From NCBI GenBank assembly GCA_022561415.1, contig JADFRH010000168.1, positions 1 to 5,527 of the forward strand: a DNA stretch of 5,527 bases. Reading direction: 5' to 3'. Position numbers and translations under genes: made by a program. Position 1 is the first letter of the stretch. Each line of letters starts with the position of its first letter. This document shows, in pieces, positions 1 to 4,705 of this stretch. The notes below the pieces were generated by a model. That model saw only the letters and a list, made by a program, of their open reading frames with translations. It did no database searches and was not told the origin of the DNA. Source of the stretch: Planctomycetota bacterium. GTDB lineage: Bacteria; Planctomycetota; Phycisphaerae; UBA1845.

Positions 1-400
1 TTTTCAGCTCGCCTTGGCGCCGCTTGTCTGCGAGCCTCCGGCGCTTGGAGGCGGCGGTCCGTTTCGTCGGCACCCGGCGCTTGTCCTGCCGCATGACCCC
101 GGCCAGCAGCTCGAGCATTTGCATCTCGGCCGCTTTTCGATTGCGGGCCTGTGTCCGCTCCCGATGGCGGATGACTCTCAGGCGTCCGTCGCGAGCCAGC
201 CGGGTCCGCAATCTTGTCCGGATTCGCCGCTTGTGTGTCTCGGACAGCACGCCGCAGGCCTCGAAGTCCAGCAGGAGCGTAACGCGGGTGTCGAGCTTGT
301 TGACGTTCTGCCCGCCGGGACCCGGCGACCGTGAGAAACGGGCCTCTATCCACCGTCGCAGGGCCTTGATGTCGAGGGCAGCTATGGTCATTGGGGGCAT
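1..400 (-). CDS. arfB: ArfB/YaeJ-family peptidyl-tRNA hydrolase (ribosome rescue), 3' end cut by window edge
   Basis: Reading the minus strand from 400 gives 133 codons with no stop before the edge. The class-I release-factor catalytic motif lies in SRSPGPGGQNVNK, with Gly29-Gly30-Gln31. The protein lacks the codon-recognition domains of RF1/RF2 and ends in a highly basic tail (about residues 100-133, with runs such as KRRR and DKRRQ). That is the layout of ArfB/ICT1 proteins, usually about 140 residues, so only a few residues and the stop should be missing. ArfB enters stalled non-stop ribosomes, places its basic tail in the empty mRNA channel and hydrolyses the peptidyl-tRNA through GGQ. 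The start is uncertain: ATGs in frame at 391, 400, 433, 445 and 460 all lack a clear Shine-Dalgarno sequence. I chose 400, with 391 equally good, because this puts GGQ at the distance from the N-terminus normal for the family. It is transcribed divergently from the bactofilin cluster. Confidence 0.9.
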   Translation of the reverse strand, partial: MPPMTIAALDIKALRRWIEARFSRSPGPGGQNVNKLDTRVTLLLDFEACGVLSETHKRRIRTRLRTRLARDGRLRVIRHRERTQARNRKAAEMQMLELLAGVMRQDKRRVPTKRTAASKRRRLADKRRQGELK

Positions 401-541
401 CGGTCTGTAGGCGCGGGTGCCGATTGGTGCCATCTTGCGGCTCATGGTGGCCGAACCCATGCCAGGCCGACCGGTGAGACCACATTCCAGGGAAACATGC
501 GCCGCCTTGCAAGTCCTGACGGCTTTCTCGACTTATTCCGG

Positions 542-569
542 TTGAAACCGTCTCCAAAACCGGTAGAAT
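542..569 (+). promoter_or_regulatory. Candidate sigma70-like promoter upstream of the bactofilin cluster
   Basis: TTGAAA at 542-547 and TAGAAT at 564-569 each match the sigma70 consensus at five of six positions and are 16 bp apart. Transcription would begin near 576 and leave a leader of about 97 nt before the bactofilin start at 673. It lies in the 272-bp intergenic region (401-672) between the divergent arfB and bactofilin genes. Apart from this promoter, the Shine-Dalgarno sequence and one copy of the dispersed near-palindrome, I see nothing definite in that region. The call is by eye only; chance matches are possible, although the DNA is GC-rich. Confidence 0.45.
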
Positions 570-614
570 TCCGGCCTGTTGCCTCCGGTGGGCGAGTGGG
601 AGGCTTTGGAATCG

Positions 615-630
615 ACCGGCAAGCCGGCTT
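615..630. repeat. Dispersed near-palindrome CCGGCAAGCCGG, intergenic copy
   Basis: ACCGGCAAGCCGG occupies 615-627 in the leader of the first bactofilin gene and overlaps the perfect palindrome AAGCCGGCTT at 621-630. The arms CCGGC and GCCGG flank a central AA. The same 10-base core, CCGGCAAGCC in either orientation, recurs at 1051-1060, 1834-1843 and 3774-3783. It could act as a small leader structure, but the repetition elsewhere suggests a genome-wide short repeat. Confidence 0.6.
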
Positions 631-659
631 TGTTGGTCGGCACGAACCTTTGACTATGC

Positions 660-667
660 AAGGAGGG
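660..667 (+). promoter_or_regulatory. Strong Shine-Dalgarno sequence of bactofilin 1
   Basis: AAGGAGGG ends 5 nt before the ATG at 673. It is the best ribosome-binding site in the window and fixes the start of the first bactofilin; most other genes here have weak sites, so this gene may be translated strongly. Confidence 0.85.
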
Positions 668-672
668 CCATC

Positions 673-1146
673 ATGGCTGACCCGAAAGGCGACTATCCCA
701 CCACGCTGGGCGCGGACGCGGTATTCACAGGCAAACTCACTTTCGAGAAGGGCGTACGCCTGCTCGGAAAGTTCGACGGCGAGATCATTAGCGAAGGTCA
801 ACTGCTCGTGGCCAACGGCGCCATGCTGACCGGCGATGTCAAGGCCGGCGCGGTTCACGTTGAGGGTGAGGTAAAGGGTAACCTCTCGGCCAAGGGGAAG
901 ATTCAACTCGCGTCCTCAGCGAGGCTGGAGGGCGATGTCAAGGCGGCCAAGCTCGAGGTCGCCGAGGGCGCCGTGCTGGTCGGTCGTTGCGTGATCGGTA
1001 CGAACGCTCAGGCGAAGCCGCAGGAAGCAACCAAGGCGACCGACAACGTCGGCTTGCCGGCTTCAGCTCCCGTAGCGACCGTGGTCCCGTCGAAAGCCAG
1101 GGTTTCCGTACCTGGACAGGCTACGCAGGCAGCGATAAGAAGATAA
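673..1146 (+). CDS. Bactofilin (polymer-forming cytoskeletal protein)
   Basis: This 157-residue protein is recognised as a bactofilin (formerly DUF583). A short N-terminal segment leads into TTLGADAVFTGKLTFEKGV, a typical family opening. It is followed by regularly spaced small, Gly and Val-rich turns (GKFDGEI, LTGDVKAG, VEGEVKGNL, LEGDVKAA, VLVGRCVIG) over about residues 10-110, which is the periodicity of the right-handed beta-helix core. Family members polymerise without nucleotide into stable filaments, often at the inner face of the membrane, and act in cell shape, stalk formation or recruitment of wall enzymes. Residues about 112-157 are a low-complexity, probably disordered tail rich in Ala, Thr, Pro and Lys; part of it (VGLPAS) is encoded by a copy of the dispersed repeat. 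The start is set by AAGGAGGG at 660-667. A second, zinc-ribbon bactofilin lies 166 bp downstream, suggesting the two assemble together. The specific cellular role cannot be read from sequence. Confidence 0.93.
   Translation: MADPKGDYPTTLGADAVFTGKLTFEKGVRLLGKFDGEIISEGQLLVANGAMLTGDVKAGAVHVEGEVKGNLSAKGKIQLASSARLEGDVKAAKLEVAEGAVLVGRCVIGTNAQAKPQEATKATDNVGLPASAPVATVVPSKARVSVPGQATQAAIRR
1048..1061. repeat. Dispersed near-palindrome, copy in the bactofilin 1 tail
   Basis: GTCGGCTTGCCGGC lies within the region encoding the disordered C-terminal tail of bactofilin 1, read as VGLPA. It is the reverse-complement orientation of the intergenic copy at 615-627, and its first eleven bases match the tandem units at the 3' end of psd closely. 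Confidence 0.6.
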
Positions 1147-1301
1147 ACGAAGCCAAGGCACGCCGGCGGTTGCCGAACATTGGATGGTGGCAGCCCCAGT
1201 CGCTCGCCTGCTTTGTGTGTTGTCGATTCGCAGCAATCGCACCGGATCGAATGCGATTCTTCCCTCATGCAAAGCGGTGCTTGCGACGGGCCGGCGCGGA
1301 T

Positions 1302-1305
1302 GGAG
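1302..1305 (+). promoter_or_regulatory. Shine-Dalgarno sequence deciding the start of bactofilin 2
   Basis: GGAG at 1302-1305 is 7 nt before ATG 1313. It supports this start over the ATG at 1184, which would add 43 residues of arginine- and serine-rich sequence unlike any bactofilin. The 166 bp between the two bactofilin genes also contain a weak inverted repeat (AATCGC 1235-1240 with GCGATT 1253-1258); no convincing promoter or terminator was seen. Confidence 0.65.
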
Positions 1306-1312
1306 CCGAACA

Positions 1313-1702
1313 ATGCCGATTCTCAAAGCGCGCGACCCTGCCCAGACCCGGAACGTCGTTTGCACAAACTGCGAACACGTGAACGAGGTTCCGACTCGGG
1401 CCATGTCGGTCTTTTGTCCGCAATGCAAGAAGCGACTCATTCTCGAGAACTACAAGATCAAGGGCTATTATGCGGTCAACGACTTCGCGACGTGCGGCGA
1501 CATCGTGGTCGAGCGCCGTGGGTTCGTGGTGGCGCCGATCAAGGTCGAGAACCTGACGGTCAAGGGCAAGCTCCAGGGACAGGTCACCGCGAGGGGCAAA
1601 GTCAGCATCGGTAAGACCGGATGGTTCAAGGGCGACGTGGTCGCGCCGCGGCTTCAGATCAAGAGCGGCGCGGTCGTCGAAGGATTCATGCGGATTGGCT
1701 GA
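1313..1702 (+). CDS. Zinc-ribbon bactofilin family protein
   Basis: This is a 129-residue protein in two parts. Residues about 14-41 form a zinc ribbon: CTNC (Cys17, Cys20) and CPQC (Cys35, Cys38), with 14 residues between the pairs, presumably one structural Zn site. Residues about 47-129 are a short bactofilin-type beta-helix with the family's repeating turns (CGDIVVERRGFVVAPIKVENLTVKG, then LQGQVTARGKVSIG, FKGDVVAPRLQIKSGAVVEGFMRIG); I judge this from the repeat rhythm and similarity to bactofilin 1. There is essentially no C-terminal tail, unlike its neighbour, and the N-terminal ribbon replaces the usual short flexible segment. I infer that it co-assembles with bactofilin 1 and that the ribbon binds a partner or caps the filament; nothing in the sequence proves this. 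The start follows from GGAG at 1302-1305 and from beginning just before the ribbon. The next gene begins 33 bp downstream. Confidence 0.88.
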   Translation: MPILKARDPAQTRNVVCTNCEHVNEVPTRAMSVFCPQCKKRLILENYKIKGYYAVNDFATCGDIVVERRGFVVAPIKVENLTVKGKLQGQVTARGKVSIGKTGWFKGDVVAPRLQIKSGAVVEGFMRIG

Positions 1703-1735
1703 GGCACACCGCACTGAGGCATCGGGGTCGAATTC

Positions 1736-2884
1736 ATGAGGTCATTCTCACGACGGGTATCCCTGTTCCTGCCCATCGTCGTCGCGACCTCGGTCGGCGC
1801 GCAGCCGGATTCAGACTCGACGGGTCCGGTCAACCGGCAAGCCGCCCGCCAAGCCGGTTCTGCCGGTGTCACCGGTCCTCAGGACTTGTCCGAAGAGGCA
1901 CTCGCTCGCCGTATCGGCGGCTTCGAGAAGATGCTCGATGGGCGGCAGGAAGGCGCTCGCCAAGCCGGCCTTCGAATCATGCTGTGGGAAGAAGCGATCA
2001 CGCACGTCAACGTGCTGTTGGCACGATTTGCGAACTCGCGATTTACGGAACAGGTCACCGCGACGAAACTCAAGGCGTTGGCCGAACTGGCGCGTAGCGA
2101 TCAGGACCGGTTGGACGAATTGCTTGAACTCACCGCCGAGATCGATCGCGGAAACCCGGGTCCGCAACTCGCCTCGGAGAGCGCTTTCTACGCGATTCAG
2201 GGCTTCGTGCTCGGGGCGAGGCTCGAGAAGATACCGGCGCGGCGGCGGCTGGCCGGTACGGTCGAGCGCTACGAGGCGTTCCTGACCGACCACCCCGCGT
2301 CCGCACGTGTGCCTGTTATTCAAGCGAGCCTGATTCGCAACCTGATCGCACTCGATCAGGTCGATCCGGCGCGAAAGGTGCTCACCCTGCTTCAGCGCGA
2401 CCATCCCGGCCACCGCGCAACCATGCGGGCGACCGGCGAACTGTACCGGGTGGACGCGATCGGAAAGCCGTTCGCGTTTGATTACACGACAAACGATGGG
2501 AAGACCATCAGAGCCCAAGACTATCTCGGCAAGGTGCTCGTCGTCCACTTCTGGGCGACGTGGAGTTCGGCGTCACGCAACGATTTACTCCGGCTGATCG
2601 AACTGCATCGCAAGCACAAAGACCGCGGCCTGCAACTCGTGGGCGTCAATTTGGACAAGAGCCACGACCAAATCGGTAATGCCCTCGACACGTTCAACAT
2701 GTCCTGGCCGCAGTACTTCGACGAAAAGGGTCTCGATGACGACGCGCTCGCATCCATGGGCGTGGTCTCGGTGCCGGTCTATTTCGTTGCAGACCGCAAA
2801 GGCATCCTTCGCAGTATCACCCGCGGCGAAAACCTGCCCGAACTCATCGAAAGCCTTCTGGCGAAGCCCGCCAAGAAGGGATAG
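1736..2884 (+). CDS. Exported thioredoxin-fold (TlpA/ResA-like) protein lacking the CxxC active site
   Basis: This 382-residue protein starts with a Sec-type signal peptide: basic SRR, hydrophobic VSLFLPIVVATSV and a likely cleavage site at VGA|QP (after Ala22). A Gly/Ala/Gln-rich linker (about 25-50) follows. An alpha-helical, TPR-like region spans about 50-240 (for example VERYEAFLTDHPASARVPVIQASLIRNLIALDQVDPARKVL). A TlpA/ResA-like thioredoxin fold covers about 243-378: GKVLVVHFWATW, GVNLD, WPQYFDEKG and the cis-proline loop SVPVYF with Pro347. In the family FWATW is normally followed by CxxC; here it is Trp276-Ser-Ser-Ala-Ser280, and the whole protein contains no cysteine. It therefore cannot act as a thiol-disulfide oxidoreductase by the known mechanism, and a binding, scaffold or chaperone role in the envelope is an inference. 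The start sits 33 bp after bactofilin 2 with only a weak G-rich site upstream, but the signal peptide supports it. The gene ends 45 bp before psd. Confidence 0.86.
   Translation: MRSFSRRVSLFLPIVVATSVGAQPDSDSTGPVNRQAARQAGSAGVTGPQDLSEEALARRIGGFEKMLDGRQEGARQAGLRIMLWEEAITHVNVLLARFANSRFTEQVTATKLKALAELARSDQDRLDELLELTAEIDRGNPGPQLASESAFYAIQGFVLGARLEKIPARRRLAGTVERYEAFLTDHPASARVPVIQASLIRNLIALDQVDPARKVLTLLQRDHPGHRATMRATGELYRVDAIGKPFAFDYTTNDGKTIRAQDYLGKVLVVHFWATWSSASRNDLLRLIELHRKHKDRGLQLVGVNLDKSHDQIGNALDTFNMSWPQYFDEKGLDDDALASMGVVSVPVYFVADRKGILRSITRGENLPELIESLLAKPAKKG
1833..1857. repeat. Dispersed near-palindrome, copy plus degenerate second copy in the linker of the thioredoxin-like gene
   Basis: CCGGCAAGCC at 1834-1843 is an exact copy of the core, followed at once by GCCAAGCCGG at 1848-1857. 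Another GCCAAGCCGG lies at 1959-1968. The first two fall in the sequence coding for the linker just after the signal peptide (NRQAARQAGSAG), in the orientation opposite to the copies in bactofilin 1, psd and pssA, and so are read in a different way. Confidence 0.5.
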
Positions 2885-2929
2885 GATGTGCCGCATCGCG
2901 TGCGCGTTAGCGCGGTGACCGAGTGCATC

Positions 2930-3694
2930 ATGAGCCTACCCATTGCCAAAGAAGGTATCCGCGAGATCGCCCTCGCCACGGCCGTCCTCGTGCCGGCGAC
3001 GGCCGTCGCTTGGGCGCTGGTGTGGCCGCTTGCGATCGTTCCCGTCGCGCTTTGGGTCTGGGTGTTGCTGTTCTTTCGCGACCCGGAGCGCTTCGGGAGC
3101 TTTCAGCCCGGCGACCTGTGCGCCCCGGCCGACGGCACCGTTACCGAAATCACGGAGTTGGATTTCTTTGAGCCCCTCGGCGGACCGGCCGTTAAGATCG
3201 GGATCTTTCTGAGCCTGTTCAACGCACACATCAACCGCGCACCGTGCGCGGGACGAGTGCGATCGGTGTCGTACAAGGCAGGCGAATTCCTCGACGCCCG
3301 CCATCCGGAATCCGGCAGCCGCAACGAAGCCAACACCCTGCTGATCGACGCCGATGAGCCGATGCCGGGCCCGGTTCAGGTTCGGCAGGTGGCGGGACTG
3401 GTCGCGCGGCGGATCATCTGTCACGCGAAAGAGGGCGATGATCTCACCATGGGTGAGCGGTTCGGAATGATCAAGTTCGGGTCGCGTACGGAATTGGTAA
3501 TCCCGCGGCTGGAGACGACCGTCGTCAAGGTCGCCCTGGGAGACAAGGTGCGAGCCGGTGAAACCGTAATCGCGCGACAGCTTGTCGCACCGCTTCCGGG
3601 CGCCGTCGACGCCCCGATCGACACGGTCGGTTTGCCGACCGACGCAGTCGGCTTACCGACCGACGCAGTCGGCTTGCCAGACGCACAGGCGTAG
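2930..3694 (+). CDS. psd: Phosphatidylserine decarboxylase, type II short form (pyruvoyl enzyme)
   Basis: Psd decarboxylates phosphatidylserine to phosphatidylethanolamine at the inner membrane. The proenzyme cleaves itself at a Gly-Ser bond and the Ser becomes the pyruvoyl group; here the site is KFGSRTEL, Gly184-Ser185. Other family landmarks are FFRDPER after two hydrophobic segments (about residues 10-45), PADGTV with Asp68, NAHINRAP with His100 and CHAKEGD with His165. The form is short, like the archaeal-type/type II decarboxylases, and lacks the long N-terminal part of E. coli Psd. I prefer ATG 2930 (MSLPIAKEGIREI) to the in-frame GTG at 2888, because the family typically begins just before the IAKEG-like segment; the Shine-Dalgarno sequence is weak at either. 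Odd feature: after the conserved domain (to about 224) comes a 30-residue tail dominated by a heptad, VGLPTDA, encoded by a 21-bp tandem repeat. pssA, which makes its substrate, starts 7 bp downstream. Confidence 0.95.
   Translation: MSLPIAKEGIREIALATAVLVPATAVAWALVWPLAIVPVALWVWVLLFFRDPERFGSFQPGDLCAPADGTVTEITELDFFEPLGGPAVKIGIFLSLFNAHINRAPCAGRVRSVSYKAGEFLDARHPESGSRNEANTLLIDADEPMPGPVQVRQVAGLVARRIICHAKEGDDLTMGERFGMIKFGSRTELVIPRLETTVVKVALGDKVRAGETVIARQLVAPLPGAVDAPIDTVGLPTDAVGLPTDAVGLPDAQA
3626..3685 (+). repeat. 21-bp tandem repeat at the 3' end of psd
   Basis: Units lie at 3626-3646, 3647-3667 and a final one at 3668-3685 shortened by 3 bp. The first two differ at only two positions (GGTTTGCC versus GGCTTACC). 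Each encodes VGLPTDA (the last, VGLPDA), so length changes keep the frame. A degenerate fourth unit, VDAPIDT, may precede them. Each unit contains a copy or variant of GGCTTGCCGA, the motif that is dispersed elsewhere in the window. Confidence 0.85.
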
Positions 3695-3701
3695 AATAGC
3701 C

Positions 3702-4679
3702 ATGATGAAACCGATGATTGCGAAGCATCCGGCAACGCGGTGGTCGCGCCGCGACCGGCGTACCGGTGAAACCGGCTTGCCGGTAAGAACGCTCTCCCTG
3801 CTTCCCACACTCATGACGCTGGGGAACCTCATCTGCGGATTCGCGGCGATTCACTTCGCGATGCGGGCGGTACACGCATCCGCCGCGCCCGTTATGGCGC
3901 TGGACGCCGGTTCGTTGCGAACGCCGCTGCTCGAACTGATGCTCCCCTCGTTCTTGTCGGTCGGCGCGGGGCTCATTCTCCTGGGCATGGTCTTCGACAT
4001 GTTCGACGGGTTGCTCGCTCGGGTCACGCGAAGCACGACCAACTTCGGCGGACAGCTCGATTCGCTCGCAGATGTTGTCACGTTCGGCGTCGCACCGGCC
4101 ACCTTGATGGTCGCGCTGATGATGAACAAGCTGGCAGCGGACGCGATCCTGCCTTCGCCGATCAGCGCGAGTTTCCTCGGCCGACTCACCTGGCTCTCGG
4201 CCGCCTTGTATGTGGCGTTCACGGCGATCCGTCTTGCACGGTTCAACGTCGAGCATGCCAAGGCCGACTTCGACCCTCGCACGTTTTATGGCATTCCGAG
4301 CCCCGGCGCCGCTTGCGTTATGGCTGCGATGATTCTCTGTCACGATCAGCCCGATCTGGGCATTGTCTCACGAAGCATCGTCTACGCGCTTCCCGCCATG
4401 GCCGTCGCGATGGCGCTGCTCATGGTCAGCCGTATTCGCTATCGCCGGTTTCATCGAACCTATTTCCTCGGTAAGAAGCCGTTTAGCCACATTATCACGC
4501 TCGTGATCGTGTTTGCCGTGTTCTGGCTCTACAAGGCCCCGGTGCTGCTGTTGCTCGTGATGTGGTACGCCGCGAGCGGTCCGGTGTTTCACCTTCTGCG
4601 GCTGTATCGCCAGCGCACCGCGCGCGACAAGCTAACGGTGGCGACCGAAGAACCACAATCGATGCGCAAAGGCGCGTAG
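3702..4679 (+). CDS. pssA: CDP-diacylglycerol-serine O-phosphatidyltransferase
   Basis: PssA condenses CDP-diacylglycerol with L-serine to phosphatidylserine, releasing CMP, in the cytoplasmic membrane; the psd product upstream then makes phosphatidylethanolamine. The CDP-alcohol phosphotransferase signature D-G-x2-A-R-x8-G-x3-D-x3-D is complete: Asp102, Gly103, Ala106, Arg107, Gly116, Asp120, Asp124 (DGLLARVTRS... and FGGQLDSLAD). The N-terminal LLPTLMTLGNLICGFAAIHFA (about residues 33-53) is the usual first membrane segment of this PssA type. Several more hydrophobic segments follow, ending with a long stretch (HIITLVIVFAVFWLYKAPVLLLL). At 325 residues it is longer than many PssA proteins (about 240-280), partly because of a basic 28-residue N-terminal extension containing TGETGLPV, encoded by a copy of the dispersed repeat. 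I start at ATG 3702 (MMKPM; 3705 and 3714 are possible), because starting at 3582 would overlap psd by over 100 bp with non-family sequence. Transcription is probably coupled with psd. Confidence 0.95.
   Translation: MMKPMIAKHPATRWSRRDRRTGETGLPVRTLSLLPTLMTLGNLICGFAAIHFAMRAVHASAAPVMALDAGSLRTPLLELMLPSFLSVGAGLILLGMVFDMFDGLLARVTRSTTNFGGQLDSLADVVTFGVAPATLMVALMMNKLAADAILPSPISASFLGRLTWLSAALYVAFTAIRLARFNVEHAKADFDPRTFYGIPSPGAACVMAAMILCHDQPDLGIVSRSIVYALPAMAVAMALLMVSRIRYRRFHRTYFLGKKPFSHIITLVIVFAVFWLYKAPVLLLLVMWYAASGPVFHLLRLYRQRTARDKLTVATEEPQSMRKGA
3771..3784. repeat. Dispersed near-palindrome, copy in the 5' part of pssA
   Basis: ACCGGCTTGCCGGT is the longest symmetrical copy: arms ACCGGC and GCCGGT around TT. 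It lies in the N-terminal extension of pssA and encodes TGLPV. Upstream, TACCGGTGAAACCGG holds further CCGG half-sites. Confidence 0.6.
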
Positions 4680-4694
4680 CCGGCGACCGTTACC

Positions 4695-4699
4695 GAGGG
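4695..4699 (+). promoter_or_regulatory. Shine-Dalgarno sequence deciding the GTG start of gltX
   Basis: GAGGG ends 6 nt before GTG 4706. The nearby ATG at 4725 is out of frame with the gltX reading frame, so the gene starts with GTG. Confidence 0.75.
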
Positions 4700-4705
4700 T
4701 TTGAC

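Noticed and set aside
14..410. Plus-strand open frames at the left edge (106 and 128 codons)
   Set aside because: They lie opposite the arfB reading frame, whose GGQ motif and basic tail are clear. The plus-strand translations show no family resemblance.
650..655. TTGACT as a -35 box
   Set aside because: It sits only about 5 nt before the Shine-Dalgarno sequence, leaving no room for a -10 element and leader.
497..829. Plus-strand open frame of 110 codons starting in the intergenic region
   Set aside because: It overlaps the bactofilin in another frame, has no ribosome-binding site seen and an arginine/serine-rich composition typical of out-of-frame translation in GC-rich DNA.
442..906. Minus-strand open frame of 154 codons across the intergenic region and bactofilin 1
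   Set aside because: Much of it is the antisense of the bactofilin, which has a strong ribosome-binding site and clear family repeats; the rest has no recognisable motif.
1235..1258. AATCGC/GCGATT inverted repeat between the bactofilin genes as a terminator
   Set aside because: The stem is only 6 bp with a 12-nt loop and no T-run follows, so it does not look like an intrinsic terminator.
1184..1312. N-terminal extension of bactofilin 2 from ATG 1184
   Set aside because: The added 43 residues look like translated noncoding DNA. ATG 1313 has a properly spaced GGAG and begins just before the zinc ribbon.
3626..3685. Tandem repeat as a CRISPR or origin iteron array
   Set aside because: The units are directly adjacent without spacers and stay in frame inside the psd coding sequence, so a protein-coding microsatellite-like expansion explains them better.
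3525..4343. Minus-strand open frame of 272 codons opposite psd and pssA
   Set aside because: It is antisense to two genes with complete catalytic signatures and is rich in Arg, Glu and His in the way GC-rich shadow frames are.
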